Source: Arachis hypogaea (Eukaryota > Streptophyta > Magnoliopsida > Fabales > Fabaceae). From it: a stretch of DNA of 64,000 nt. Location of the stretch: NCBI RefSeq assembly GCF_003086295.3, contig NC_092039.1, positions 65,925,649 to 65,989,648 of the forward strand, given 5' to 3'. Position numbers and translations under genes: made by a program. Shown here in pieces: positions 22,941-34,999 of this stretch (position 1 is the first letter of the stretch; each line of letters opens with the position of its first letter). Under the pieces are notes generated by a model. The model saw only the letters and a list, made by a program, of their open reading frames with translations, had not been told where the DNA came from and did no database searches.

Positions 22941-22941
<1 letters not shown>

Positions 22942-22942
<1 letters not shown>

Positions 22943-24663
22943 GATGAGCAAAAATTGATACACTCGAATATTGAGAAAGAATTTAGAGATAATTCTGATA
23001 TTAAATTTTCCAAAGTAATAACAAAATCCAAGACAGACCTAGAGTATTTTCCAATACTTCTAACCATTAAAAATGAAGAACAAAACTCAATTTGAAAAAA
23101 GTAGAAATACAAGAATTAAAATAAAGAAAACACTTGCATTACTAATCTATAAAATTAAAACAAAGCTCCTAACCTTTAAAAGAGGAAGTTTAGTTACTCA
23201 TGGTAGAAAAGAAAATAACTATACTATGAAAGAGATACTAGATGATGATCAGGATTCGAGGATCCTAGATCCTGGATTTTCTCCTAGTGAGCTAGATGTG
23301 AACCTTGTTCACTTATTTATATCCTAAGTTCAAAGAGTCTGTGACACTTTATAATTTTCAATTGTCTCTAGTTTTGAATAAGTGACATAGAATTCAGATT
23401 AGAAAACTTTTGAAAGTTATGCCTTCCTGTAAGTTTCAATTGTCTAGGACTAGCTTAAATATGTAACATATAATTCAACCTAAGAACTATTTTTGAATCT
23501 TATTTGAACCTAGATCAAAATTTCTTACCCTAAATAAATAGCAAAGCAGTGAACGAAAACAATAATGATGAGAATGTTAAAGTTTCAGAGATGTTCACTT
23601 TTTAGGAAAATAATCCTTGTGTTTATTTAGTTGAGGCTTACAGAGATCAATTCACGACAAAATCTTATGTAAACAACCCAATTTCTCCTTAATTAATTAA
23701 TTGTCAATTCCTTGGTCAACCAATTAAGAGAAAAGCTCAAACCCAATTCTGATTTAGGTTAAAATAAGATTTAAAAGTAGTTCATAATTATATGTCATGT
23801 ATCCAAGCTAGTCCTAGACAATTGAAACTTACAAGAAGGCATGATTTCCAAAAGATTTCTAATCTGAATTATACGTCACTTATTCAAAACTAGAGACAAT
23901 TAAAAATTATAAAGTATCACACACTCTTGGAAACACCATTCCTAGTTAAATCAAAATGACATGAGAAAGAGTTTTCAAGCTAATTCTAATATTAAATTTT
24001 TTAAAGCAATACTAGAATCCAAAACAGAGTTAGAATGTTTTCCAACAATTCTAATCTTTAGGGATGAAGAACAAAAACTCAATCATGAGATAGATAAGTG
24101 TATTAACCTCAAACAAAATAAAATACTTAGATTAATAATCCAACAAAAGATAAATAGAGCTCTTAATTTTAACAGAAGAGATTAGTTGCTCATGATATAG
24201 AAAAACAGAAACTAAGATTGTGAAGTAAGGTAACGTGAGATGTCCTCCGAATAGTTCTTTGGACTTATTTATATTCTAACCTAATACGTACTTTCAAGTT
24301 TAAAACAACGTAAAATAAAATTTAATCATATCTTTGCCTAATCAATTCAAAACTAGGAGTGATCTTTTCCTTGTAATCATGATTTAGAGCTTGGTGTGTT
24401 ACTAAATTGGAATCATAGGCTGGCAATTGAATCTTAGGCTTGAAATGAAACTTGGATAATTAGTGTGGCACTTGGATGAAGTTGGAAGGCATGGAGTGGT
24501 GTGTGGCACTTGAGTGGAGTTGGAAAGCATGAAGTCCCTGGGCTTTGGCCCAGCGTGCTATGCCAAGGAGTGATGTGGAACACCTTTAAAGCATGATTGC
24601 AGCCATGTAGCAAACCATAGTGGCATGTGGCATGCCCCTACTTTGGATAAGTTGGCATGATTG
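22942..24663 (-). mobile_element. Old Athila-like LTR, first part, rearranged
   Basis: LTR-like sequence on the minus strand, interrupted by element 3 at 24664/24669 and resumed at 40498. A TATA-type box at 24264-24273 (minus, TATAAATAAG) is preceded by GGCATG-rich repeats at 24480-24663. It matches the solo LTR at 42181-44406 in order and partial sequence. The segment 22960-23330 repeats 23955-24290 in direct orientation, and 23335-23530 is an inverted copy of 23750-23940, so the outer end is rearranged. No gene is seen. Confidence 0.5.
23335..23940. repeat. Imperfect inverted repeat in old LTR
   Basis: The arms at about 23335-23530 and 23750-23940 are reverse complements along their whole length with scattered mismatches (for example CAATTGTCTCTAGTTTTGAA in one arm). 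The spacer is about 220 bp. A transcript across it would fold into a long hairpin. Confidence 0.8.
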
Positions 24664-24668
24664 AAGGC
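24664..24668. repeat. Target site duplication of element 3, left copy
   Basis: AAGGC. The right copy is at 40493-40497. Confidence 0.8.
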
Positions 24669-26068
24669 TAATGAGAGAACTTTTGCGTGGTCTAGAATTT
24701 AGAATAAATTCCCGTTGCAAGTATAGCTTCTAAACCAACAAAAGTCCTTTCATACAAATGTTTTGGTTGTCACAAGTAACAAACCCCTAAATAAATTGAT
24801 AACCGAAGTATTTAAACCTCGGGTCATCTTCTCAAGGAATTGCAGGGAAGTATGAATTATTATTGGTTATGCAAAACAGTGTTTATGGGGGTTGAAAAGG
24901 TTTTGAACTAGAGAAAGGGATTGCAGGGAATTAATAGATTAATAACTAATAAAACTCTTGGCAAAGTATGAAAACTGGAGGTCCTATCCCTGTTATCCTT
25001 ATCAATTGTGATGAGAATTGGATTTTTCCCCCACTATGTTAACCTCTAACTATGAAGGTAAGTTAAGTGAATGAATTAATTCGAATCCTCAAGTCCCAGT
25101 CTTTCCTTAGGAAAAGTTAGAGTTATTGGATCTCGAATTAATTCTTGAAGAATTCCAATTTTCAGTCAACAATGAGTTTGATAACTCAAGAGTTACCAAT
25201 TAATCAACCAAAGCCAAAAGGGAATAAAATCTAAATTAAATTAAAAGCATCAATAACATAAATAGAAGAAGGCAATCAAACTACGTTTAAACATAAATTC
25301 AAATTTAGCATGAAGGAGTTCATAAAATAAATTAGAAAAATAAATAAAAGGAATAATAACCTGGAACTCAAAAGATGAAATCCTAATCCTAATCCTAATC
25401 CTAAGAGAGAGGAGAGAACCTCTCTCTCTAAAAACTACATCTAAAACTAGAATTATGAATTATGAAAGCCTAATGAGTCTCTGCAAGTTCCCTAACTTTA
25501 ATCTGTGTTTCTGGGCCAAAAACTAGGTTGAAATGTGGCCCAGAATCTCTGCCAGTGACTTTTGTAATTCTGCAAATCGCGCACGTCACGCGATCGCGTC
25601 ATCCATGCGGACACGTCATTCGCGTTTTTCCCAGCCACGTGTTCGCGTCGTCCACGCTTCCGCGTCACTTGTGCTTTTCCAATCTGCGTGGTCGCGTGAG
25701 CCATGCGGCCGTGTCACTGCAAATTTCTTTCTTCCGCGCGGTCGCGTCGCTAACGCGTACACGTCACTTCTCGCTAGTCATCTCCTTAATTTCTTGTGTT
25801 CCTTCCATTTTTGCAAGCTTCCTTCCCAATCTCTCACTCATTCATGCCCTATAAAGCCTGAAACACTTAACACACAAATCAAGGCATCGAATGGTAATAA
25901 GAGAGGATTAAGATTAGCTAAATTAAGACCAAAGAAGCATGTTTTCAATCATGTAATAATTTTAGGAAGGAAATATAAATGCATGCTAATTATATGAATA
26001 AGTGGGTAAAGACCATGATAAAACCACACAATTAAACACATTGTAAAACATAAAATAGTGATTTATCA
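24669..26068 (-). repeat. 3' LTR of element 3
   Basis: It ends ...TTTATCA at 26068. It contains a GC-rich array of GACGCGATCGCGTC-like units at 25577-25770 and a short run of CCTAAT units at 25381-25405 that is longer in the other LTR. I see no clear TATA box. Confidence 0.85.
25577..25770. repeat. CpG-rich palindromic array in element 3 LTR
   Basis: Six or more units such as ACGCGATCGCGT, GGTCGCGTGA and GCGTACACGTCA are spaced at about 15-25 bp in otherwise AT-rich LTR. The matching array in the other LTR is at 40005-40190. Overlapping ORFs are not supported. Confidence 0.8.
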
Positions 26069-26104
26069 ACCTCCCCACACTTAAACATTAGCATGTCCTC
26101 ATAC
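26069..26104 (-). promoter_or_regulatory. Polypurine tract and hairpin of element 3
   Basis: The plus strand ACCTCCCCACACTTAA (minus: TTAAGTGTGGGGAGGT) abuts the LTR, followed by a weak hairpin GCATG-TCCT-CATAC. It is the equivalent of the terminal module of element 1. Confidence 0.65.
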
Positions 26105-27467
26105 TAAACTCAAAGAGACCAAATAAATGAGTAGGGAAGGGCAAGACTCATGCAATGCACCCTATGAATGTGAATGCAACTACATGCTAAAATGATTCTA
26201 CCTACTTGTTGAAAAAGTAAATAAATCTTTCAAGAATAAATATGAACTGGATTTCACTAATTCAAATCACAAAATACAATATAAATAAGTTCCAAGAAGA
26301 AGATAGCTCATAAAAGCAGGGAATATAGAATTAAGCACTGAACCCTTACTAGTAGTGTATGTCATTCTAACTCTCAAGTGTCTAGGGTCAATTCTCTCAA
26401 TTCTCTACTAATCTTGCTTTCTATAGCTAGCTCTTCATCTAACAATCAACAAGATTTTAATGCACCAATACACAAATCAAGAGGTCTTTTAAGGGTTGTA
26501 ATGGGGTTAGGGTCAAGGTAGGATTGTATTTGGCCAAGTGGACTAAAATTTGAATCCTTAATTAACATAAACTTTCCACCTAACTTAAGACCATCTATTT
26601 AATTAAAATACAAAATCTAACTTCCCATTAACTGTGCTTACTACATATTTATGCATTCTAAGTTTTGAGTACAGCTCATATGCATTGATTTCACTTATTT
26701 ATTCTGGGGCATTTTGCCCCCTTTTATTAATTGCTCTTTTCTTTTCCTTTTTCACTTTTTTTTTCAATGCATATAATTAAAGTATTGAATGCAATAACAT
26801 GTGCTCAACCATTATTTTGCACATTTTCACTAAAGTATACAACACCCAATTATTCAAACCAAATATTTTCAAACCCAACTTCCCCACACTTAAATCATAA
26901 GCACTTTTACTAGTCTAAGCTAACCAAGGATTCAAATTAAGGACATTATTGTTTTTCGCTTAGAGTCAGTAATGAGCTAGAGTAAAGAACAAATGGGTAT
27001 ATTAGGCTCAAATTGGTTTGCAAAGGATAATGAAAGGGTAAGACCATATGGGTATGTAAGCTTAGTGAAACAAAGGCCTCAATCATATCAGTGCATGCAT
27101 ACATCAAACAATGGAAATATAGAATTAAGCAAGACAAAGATCACAATTTTAGAGAGAAAAACACACACTAAAAATAAAATATTGGTTGATAAAATGCAAC
27201 CAATCAAATAGGCTCAAAATCTCACTGGTTTTGTGTGTTCGAGCTCTAAACTATGTTCCAAAATAATATTTCTTCAAACAAGTTTTTCAAAAAGTTTTAT
27301 TCAAATTAGTGAAATACTATAAAAATTTCTTGAAAAAGAAAATATTACTTTAACCAAGTAGTAAAATATGCACAAAAAATAAACATGCAATCAAACATGC
27401 AAATGCAACAATGAAAAACAAAAGTTGGTGTTAAGAAGGGACTAACTAACCCGTGGAGATTGGTATC
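26105..27467 (-). other. Element 3 3' region, non-coding
   Basis: AT-rich sequence with a further CTTCCCCACACTTAAA copy near 26879-26894. It matches the equivalent region of element 4 (30091-31546). No supported gene. Confidence 0.6.
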
Positions 27468-27505
27468 AACCTCCCCACACTTAAAGATTGCACCGTCCTC
27501 GGTGC
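27468..27505 (-). other. Internal SL2 plus polypurine-like copy, element 3
   Basis: CAACCTCCCCACACTTAAA is followed by the perfect hairpin GCACCGTCCTCGGTGC (27490-27505), whose minus-strand loop is AGGA. It is the same two-part block as at the LTR boundary and the same hairpin as in element 4 at 31568-31583. Confidence 0.65.
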
Positions 27506-28254
27506 ATGCTGAGATGTACAGGTGGGCGGGTATTGTGGTTCCTCAGCCGATGCTCGTTGTAGAGTCTTTCTCTTTACTCTTTCCGGTGGCCAGCCTGAAA
27601 AAGGGAGAAGAGAAAGGGACATGAAGTCAAATGGATAAAGCAAAGAAGAGGGCGGTACGAGTGACAATCATGCCAAGTAAAAAATAGTGAATGAAAGACA
27701 TGGTCGCAATTCCATGTGATCAGTTCATCAATGGAAATATAGCAAGGCATGGGGAGTAATGGATGCAAGATGTTTATTAGCATGCCGGCAAGGGCATAAG
27801 TAGCATAGATCAAGCATCAAAAGCTTTAATGTATTGTTAGTCGTGAGAAGCTAACAATAACGTTTGTATTGACAATTATATTTAATTAATAAAATAGTAA
27901 AGAAAATTTTTGAAAAGCAAGCATTGAATAGTAGAATAGAATAATGTAGAAAAGTGCATGATGCCATACGGGCTTTTTCACAAACATAAAGCATGCATAT
28001 TAAATAAAGTATGAAAAGTATTAAATTGAACATGCAAGCACCCTTTAAAAAATTATATATATAATTGTCAAATAATTTCTTAACAATCCACAAGCAAAAT
28101 AATGACCCAAATAGATTTCCAACACCAATTAAAAGAAAAAGAGAAAAAAAAGAAAGAAAAAGAAAAGAAGGAAGAAAGAAATAAGAAGGGAAAGAAAAGA
28201 TTAGATTTGGGGAAGAAAAGATGAGATATCTTGGCTTATTTGGGTAAGCTGTGC

Positions 28255-28500
28255 GGCACAGGCGACGCGAACGTGTGGAGCACGCGGTCGCGTGACTTGC
28301 GCATTAAGTTAATCGACGCGATCGCGTCGATCACGTGGTCGCGTGACATATGTTATGCTTCTGGCGCGAGTGCAGCCTTGCGCCTGCACAACTCTCTGTT
28401 CAAAATCATTAATTGCCAAAAATTGGGTGACGCGGTCGCGTGGGTGACGCGATCGCATGGATGGCCATTTTTGAAAGACAACGCGGCCGCGTGGGGCACG
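28255..28500. repeat. CpG-rich array in element 3 interior, left part
   Basis: Units such as GACGCGATCGCGTCGA, GTGGTCGCGTGA and ACGCGGCCGCGTGG lie between the internal hairpin and the main ORF. The array continues on the far side of element 4 at 36640-36850, so element 4 inserted into the array. Confidence 0.8.
28496..28500. repeat. Target site duplication of element 4, left copy
   Basis: GCACG. The right copy is at 36552-36556. Confidence 0.9.
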
Positions 28501-30054
28501 TGATGATTGAATTTTTGACAGTTTAGAATTTCACAAATAAATTCTCGTTGCAAGTATAGTTTCTAAACCAATCACTAATCCTTTCATACAAAAAGTTGTT
28601 TGTCACAAGTAACAAACCCCTAATTTTATAAACTGAAGTATTCAAACCTCGGGTCGTTCTCCCTAGGAATTACAATAAATTGCCTTGTTATTGGTTAGAA
28701 ATGTGTTTTGGGGTTTTGGATAAGAAGCATGAAAAGTAAATGGCAATGAAAATAAACTAACAACTATAAAAGGCTCTTGGCAAGGTATGAACATTAGAAG
28801 TCCTATCCTAGTTATCCTTCTCAATTGTGATGAGAATTGTTCATTGCTACCACTTAGTTAACCCTTACTAAATAAAGGAAAGTCAAGTGGATGAATTGAC
28901 TTGAGCCACAAGTCCTAGCCAACTCCCAAGGAAAGACTAGCTTTAGTGCACTCCAAACCAATTAGCAATCTCTCCAATTACCAATCAACAAAGGAATTAG
29001 ATAACACAAGTGTCACTAATTACTCTACCTAGGCCAAGAGGAACAAAATCTATACTATATCTAGAAGAGGCATTTCAACAAACACATAAAAGGCAATAAA
29101 AGTAAACAACATAAATTGCAAGAATTAAAGAGAGATCTAACTACAAAGGCAAGAGATCAACAATAGAAAAGCAAAGAAGAACAATTATTATGAATTACCT
29201 CTTATTGAATTGAAAGAAAATGGAAGGAACAATAGTAGATCTACAACAAAGTATAAGAACAACATAAAGGAAATTACAATAAAAGAATGGAAGAAGAATG
29301 AATGTAACAACAAGGAATTGAGAAGATAGAAGTAGAAGAAGATGAATTAAAATCTAGATCTAAGAACTAAACCTAATCCTAATCCTAATCTTTGAGAGAA
29401 GTGAGAGCTTCTCTCTCTAGAAACTACTTCTAACTACTAAACTATGACTAATGGTAACTAACATGTGTTTCCCTTTTCACTCCTTGGGTTAAATAGCATT
29501 AGAAATGAGTTGGATTGGACCCACAAGGCTTTAGAATTCGCTGGCCACGTTTTGCTTTAAGTGAACCAGATGGCAGCAACGGCACGTGCGCGTACTATGC
29601 ACATACGTGTCACCATGCGCAGTTCAACCATAGCAAATCTTATATCGTTTCGAAGCCCCGGATGTTAGCTTTCCAACCCAACTAAAACCGCATCATTTGG
29701 ACTTCTGTAGCTCAAGTTATGGTCGTTTAAGTGCAAAGAGGTCGGCTTGACAGCTTTCTGGTTCTTTCATTTCTTCATGAGTTCTCCAACTTTTCATGCT
29801 TTCTTTCTTCATTCCCTTGATCCAATCTTTGCCTCCTAAACCTTAAATCACTTAACAAACATATCAAGGCATCTAATGGAATCAAGGAGAATTAGATTTA
29901 GCTATTTTAAGTCCTAAAAAGCATGTTTTCACTCTTAAGCACAATTGAAGGAGAATATACAAAACCATGCTATTTCATTGAATAAATGTGGGTAAAAGGT
30001 GATAAAATCCCCTAAAATCAATACAAGATAAACCCTACAAATGGGGGTTTATCA
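28501..30054 (-). repeat. 3' LTR of element 4
   Basis: It starts TGATGATTG and ends GTTTATCA. A short CpG-rich cluster lies at about 29575-29630 (GTGCGCGTACTATGCACATA). The near match to 35000-36551 includes the CCTAATCCTAATCC run. Confidence 0.9.
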
Positions 30055-30090
30055 ACCTCCCCACACTTAAACCAAGCATGTCCTCATGCT
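30055..30090 (-). promoter_or_regulatory. Polypurine tract and SL2 hairpin of element 4
   Basis: ACCTCCCCACACTTAA abuts the LTR, then AGCATGTCCTCATGCT (30075-30090) forms a perfect 6-bp hairpin with loop AGGA on the minus strand. Confidence 0.7.
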
Positions 30091-31546
30091 TAATCCAAGA
30101 GAGAAACAAAGGGTATAAACATTTATTCAATGCAAATACCCTAAATGTATCTATCTATATGAATGCAACTAAATACAAAATGATTCTACCTACTTGGTTA
30201 AAATAAATCAATCTCCAAGGTATACATGCATAAGTAGGGTAAAGATCATGTAACGATTCATGAATCCTACTAATTTTAGTATAAAAATGAAGTTCAAGTG
30301 GACTTGCAAGAAGAACGCTCATGAAAGCTGAAAATCACGGAATTGAGCATCGAACCCTCACCGGAAGTGTTTGCACTCTAGTCACTCTGTGTTTGGGGTT
30401 GATTCACTCAATTCTCCCCTAATCGTGATTTCCAAGATTTGTTTTTCATCTAACAATCAACACTTATTTCATGCATGCATACAATTATCATGAGGTCTTT
30501 CCTTTAGGTTGTAATGGGGCTAGGGTCAAGGTAGGGTCATATATGGCGAGTGGACTAGGATTTGAATCTTTGATTAGCTTAAACTTTTCCACCTAACCTA
30601 TATAATGACCTATACAATTAAGTACTAATCTAACTACCCATTCCTCACTTTTTCACATACTCATGCATTTTCTTTTTAATTCACATTCCATATGCATTGA
30701 TTCTTTATTGTTTGAGCTTCACTTTGGGGCATTTTGTCCCCTTTTTATTGTTTTTCTTTTTTTCTTTCTTTCTATTCATTTTTTTCTTTTCTTTTTCTTT
30801 TGTTTTTCTCATTTTTTTATACAAGAGCATCAATGCATAAGGTTTTACATTCGATCAATACATAAGTATGTACCCAATTCTCAATATTTACACTGATAAT
30901 ACAAAACTACCCTTTTATTCACCCAATGTCCCAAGGTTCCCACACTTGAATGATACTCACATACACTAGCCTAAGCTAATCAAAGATCCAAATAAGGACT
31001 TTTATTGTTTTCCGCTTTAAGGCTTGTAATGTGCTAAATTAAGAGAAAAGTGGGTTAATCGTAGGCTCAAATTTGGCTAACAAAGGAAGATAAATGGTAA
31101 GGCCATTTGGGTAAGTGAGCTAATGAAATGATGGCCTCAATCATATAAGTGCATGAATACACAAAATAATGGACATAAAGAATCAAACGAATCAAAGATT
31201 ACAATCATGGGAAGAGAATAATGCACACAAGAAGGAAAAATAAGTGGTTATAAGATGTAACCACATCATTAGGCTCAAATCTCACAAGCTTGTGTTCTTA
31301 GCTCAAAAACCATGTTCCCAAATAAATTCTTTCAAGCAAGTTCAACAGAAATTTTTCAAATTGGTAGGTTGCCCTAAAACAGTTTCTTGGGAAAGAAATC
31401 ATCACTCTAACCAAGTAGTCCTAATAAGAAGAAGGTAGTAAAATATGTAAAATTTCTAACTAACATGCAACCTATCATGCAAATGCAATAACTAACTAAC
31501 ATTTTTGTTGAAAAAGAAAATTGTTACCCATGGAGATCGGTCGACG
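30091..31546 (-). other. Element 4 3' region, non-coding
   Basis: AT-rich, with a pyrimidine tract at about 30740-30820. It matches the corresponding stretch of element 3. I see no gene. Confidence 0.6.
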
Positions 31547-31583
31547 ACCTCCCCACACTCGAAGATTGCACCGTCCTCGGTGC
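31547..31583 (-). other. Internal SL2 plus polypurine-like copy, element 4
   Basis: ACCTCCCCACACTCGAA is followed by the hairpin GCACCGTCCTCGGTGC (31568-31583), identical to that in element 3 although the surrounding sequence has diverged. Confidence 0.7.
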
Positions 31584-32228
31584 ATGCAAAGAAGAACAAG
31601 GTGGACGGGTTGCTACAATTGATGAGCTCCTCAAATGGTTGTGCGGATGACTTGTTTGTTGCCCCATTTAAAAGCTTTTCCTTTCTCCCTCCTTGGTGGC
31701 CGACCTAAAAGGATAGAAAAGGAAAGGAATATTAAGCCTATGACAAAGATATCAAAGCAAATAGAACATAGGCGGGGGTTAATACCAAGTAGGAGTCTGG
31801 TTCTCTACTACATGGTAGCTACAACATGTAGAGGAGGAAACAATAAGAGAAAATGGCATATCAATGATACTTGATGCAAGAGTAAGGTCAAAGCATGAAG
31901 AGCATGATGAGCATCAAGTTCAAACACGAGAGAGTGGGCCATGAAAGACAATATAAGGTTATATCAATGCACAAAGAACACAAGTGCATAAAAGATTGAG
32001 CATTGATTTGAAGAGAAACATCACCCAACAATATGAAACAAGTCAAGAGGCACCACAGTAATGCAAGGAATCCTCAACAATTGAGTAGGAAGATGCAATA
32101 CCATTATTAAAACGACTTAAAAAAAACGAAAATATGCTACAAAAACTAAATGAAAATGGGAAGAGAAGAAGTATGCGAATGTGATAAGCAAACGAAAATA
32201 GAAGGGGAGAAAAAAAACTCTTTTTTTT
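31584..32228 (-). other. Element 4 non-coding stretch
   Basis: A purine-rich AT-rich stretch between the internal hairpin and the CpG-rich array. I see nothing else in it. Confidence 0.5.
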
Positions 32229-32655
32229 TACCGACGCGTACGCGTCATGCATGTTTACGCGTCGATGGGTATATTGGTCGATGGACGCATACGCGCCAAG
32301 TGCGCGCACCCGTGCGTCGAGTTAGGTGAGAGGCTTAGTGTTGGCACAAAAGTGGCACAAATCTTTGGTAAAAGTACCGGGGGTGCAAATTGTGCAATCG
32401 ACGCGCGCGCGCACAGTGTGCGTGTGCATGCATTGCGAATTCAAGATCATGTGCGCGTACGCACCAGGTGCACGCACACGTGCATAGACTTGTGCCTTAG
32501 GCCCAATGTTTGCACAGTGCAGGCCTAACTCTCGGGTTTTTTGGCTGGAGGTGAAATTTTGCATCCACGCGTACGCGTACAGTGCGCGTGCGCGTGGGTG
32601 GTCGGAAAATGCTCAGGTGCGTGTACGCGTTATGTGCGCGTACGCGTGGATGGTG
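32229..32655. repeat. CpG-rich ACGCGTACGCGT array of element 4
   Basis: About ten units, including GACGCGTACGCGTC, CACGCGTACGCGTA and GTGCGCGTACGCGT, sit in AT-rich flanks. The stretch 32399-32432 is almost pure alternating purine-pyrimidine. ORFs on both strands here reflect composition only. Confidence 0.85.
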
Positions 32656-32847
32656 TTCTGTTTTTCAAAAATCTTTTTTCTAAGTTCTTGCACCAATCCA
32701 AGCCTTTCAATCCTCCAAACAGCTACCAAAACACCCTAAAACCTTATTTATCATATTATACTTCTAACTAAACTTAACAAACCAATAAAAACATGAAATT
32801 AAACTAATTCTACTAATATTTACAAAAGAGAAAATGAAAAGATTTTA

Positions 32848-32876
32848 CCATGGTGGGGTGTCTCCCACCTAGCACT
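32848..32876 (-). other. Post-ORF stem-loop (SL1) of element 4
   Basis: The plus strand GGTGGGGTGTCTCCCACC (32852-32869) folds as a 6-bp stem. On the minus strand it follows the ORF stop by about 45 bases and is preceded by AAAAGTGCTA, parallel to the AGCGCTTGTTGGGAGGCAAC block of element 6. Confidence 0.65.
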
Positions 32877-32918
32877 TTTGTTTATTGTCCTTAAGTTGGA
32901 CTTATGGGGAGCTCCTCA

Positions 32919-34841
32919 TCAAGGTGGCTTGTGCTTGTATTCATCTTGGAACTCCCACCAATTCTTGGTTCTCCATTGTGCCCTAAGATTTTCTATGGGT
33001 TGAGCCAAGTGTTGATGAAGTTCTTCACAAGTTTGGGGCTCCCAAAGTTGGTCCTCTTTTTCTAATCCAGGATCCCACAATTTGTTTTCACACCCGTCTT
33101 GAGGTTGATCATCATTATTAGTCCAGCCGGGTGGTGAGTAAGGTGAATTCTCCATATAATGGCCAACAATCCTCCTAGACCCATCTATTTGAGCACTACT
33201 CCAACCTTTATATCTCATGTTTGATGCATTAACCATAATGAGCCTTGATTTGCAACGCCCACCACAAAACCTTTTCCGCTTATGCTTCATCCCACAAACT
33301 TCCCTAAGTTGGCCATCCGTTTCAAGCAAACCATATTCAAGTGGGATAATAAAATTAATAGAAATGAATTTCACCCACTTAAATGAAGGTGTAGATGGCA
33401 ACCTAGGCAAAGATGCTTCCAAAGATCTTGACAAAGCATAACCAACCATCGTTCTTCTATTTCTAGGGACTTCCACCTCTTCACAAGATTTCTTGATCTC
33501 AATTCTTTGTTCAACAATTTTATCTAAACCTTTTCCTTTACTCAAATCATAATAGAGAGGGTGAGAAAAATTTACCTCCTTAACGCTTTCAAATCCAACC
33601 GAAGAAGGTTCTTCATGCTCAAAGGATTCTTCACCACTAAGACTTGATGCTTAATCTTCATCACCAAGGGAACTCAATTCTTTCTCTATCCCATCCAAGT
33701 CTTCGTATGGAATATGCATTGGAGGTTGTGCACTTTCCTCCCTAGCATTAATTTCAATCATCTTGGAGGGGTTTTCTTCAACTCTATGTTCCCATGGAGG
33801 CTAAGCATCTCCTAAGTCTTCTACCACTTCTTCCTTGTCTTCATCAATTAAAGCTTCCTCCAATTGTTCCAATACAAAGCAACTTCCCTCATTTCCCACC
33901 GGAGTTTCCAATCTCTCCTTCATGCTATGTTCTTCATTTGATTCTCCACATGTAGCCATGGGAGTTCCTTGAGTGTTCAAGCATTGGGAGGCTAATTGAT
34001 TTGTTACCGCATCCAAGGTAGCCATGAAATTTTGCACATCCCTTTTCATCTCTTATTGTCCTTGAACAAGAACACCAAGGGTTTCATCCATTAGAGGTTG
34101 GGGTGGGTGGAAGGGTTCTCATTTTGGGGAAAGGGTTCACAATAGGAAGGTGGTTCTTCTTGGTAGAGTTGTGGTGGCTCAATGTTTTCCACTCTTTCCA
34201 CTTGTTGCACAACACACTCCATGGTTGCTTGAAATTGATCCAATGCTTCCTTGAGACGATCCCTTGACTCTTATTCCTCTTGGATAATATGATTAGGATC
34301 ATGTGGCTCTTAGATCAATGGATATGAGTATTCTTCCATGGGGGGTTGTGGTGGAAAGTAGTATTCATCTTGTGGTTGAAAATTTTCATATATTGGAGGT
34401 GATTCATCTTGGTAATAATATGGAGGAGGTGGCTCTTGAAAATATTGATGTTGGAATGGTGGTGGCTCTATATGTGGTTCATATGGTTCATATGGTTGTT
34501 GGTAGGATGGGTATGTATTAGGGTCATATGAAGGTGGTTGGTAAGAAGGGGCTTTGGCTTGTGAGTATGGTTGAGAGTTATGTTGAGGATATGATTCATA
34601 GGCATATGGTGGTGGTTCTTGAAAATCACAAGGTGATTCACCATAGCCATTGGATTGATATGCATCATAGAATGGCTATTCTTCATAGTGCATTGGTGGG
34701 GGGTTGTTGCCATGAAGATTGATCATATGCATATGGCTCCTCCCACCTTTGATTGTTCCATCCTTGATACACATCTTTATTGTAATCTCCACTTCCTACA
34801 ACATAGTTGTAATCACACTCATAGCCAAAATGAGAATTCAT
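32919..34841 (-). pseudogene. Element 4 ORF, unknown retroelement protein
   Basis: A single minus-strand frame of about 640 codons runs from an ATG at 34841 (MNSHFGYECDYN) to the stop after KHKPP at 32919, broken by several in-frame stops and small shifts (for example about 34683, 34300 and 33650-33800). The N-terminal third is Tyr/Pro/Gln-rich. The middle is acidic, with an ESNEE..MKE.LETPV motif. The C-terminal part (33545 to 32919) has a conserved block with FKWVKFISINF, PLEYGLLETDGQLR, CG.K and PPGW. The same protein is in element 3. I do not recognise the family. It occupies the gag position after a tRNA-Asp primer site and could be a diverged structural protein. Confidence 0.65.
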
Positions 34842-34978
34842 GGTGAAAAGAGAAAACAAAAACAAAAACTACTAAGAAATAATGAAATAAAGTCCTAACT
34901 AGCAAGCAATCCAAAAAAATCAAGCTATTCACAATATTCACATATATACAATAACCAATAACATAACACCATTGCAAT

Positions 34979-34996
34979 TCCCCGGCAACGGCGTCA
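34979..34996 (-). promoter_or_regulatory. Primer binding site of element 4, tRNA-Asp type
   Basis: The plus strand TCCCCGGCAACGGCGTCA differs at one base from the tRNA-Asp 3' end. Confidence 0.85.
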
Positions 34997-34999
34997 TTT

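Noticed and set aside
22822..23112. ORFs with long poly-Asn or poly-Leu
   Set aside because: They are translations of the (TTA)n(TTG)n microsatellite.
25498..25997. ORFs across the CpG-rich array in the element 3 LTR (also 39878-40253)
   Set aside because: They overlap on both strands, are rich in Arg/His/Ser from the repeat, and lie within an LTR.
34303..34722. Met/His/Val-rich ORFs on the plus strand
   Set aside because: They are antisense to the Tyr/Pro-rich part of the element 4 ORF.
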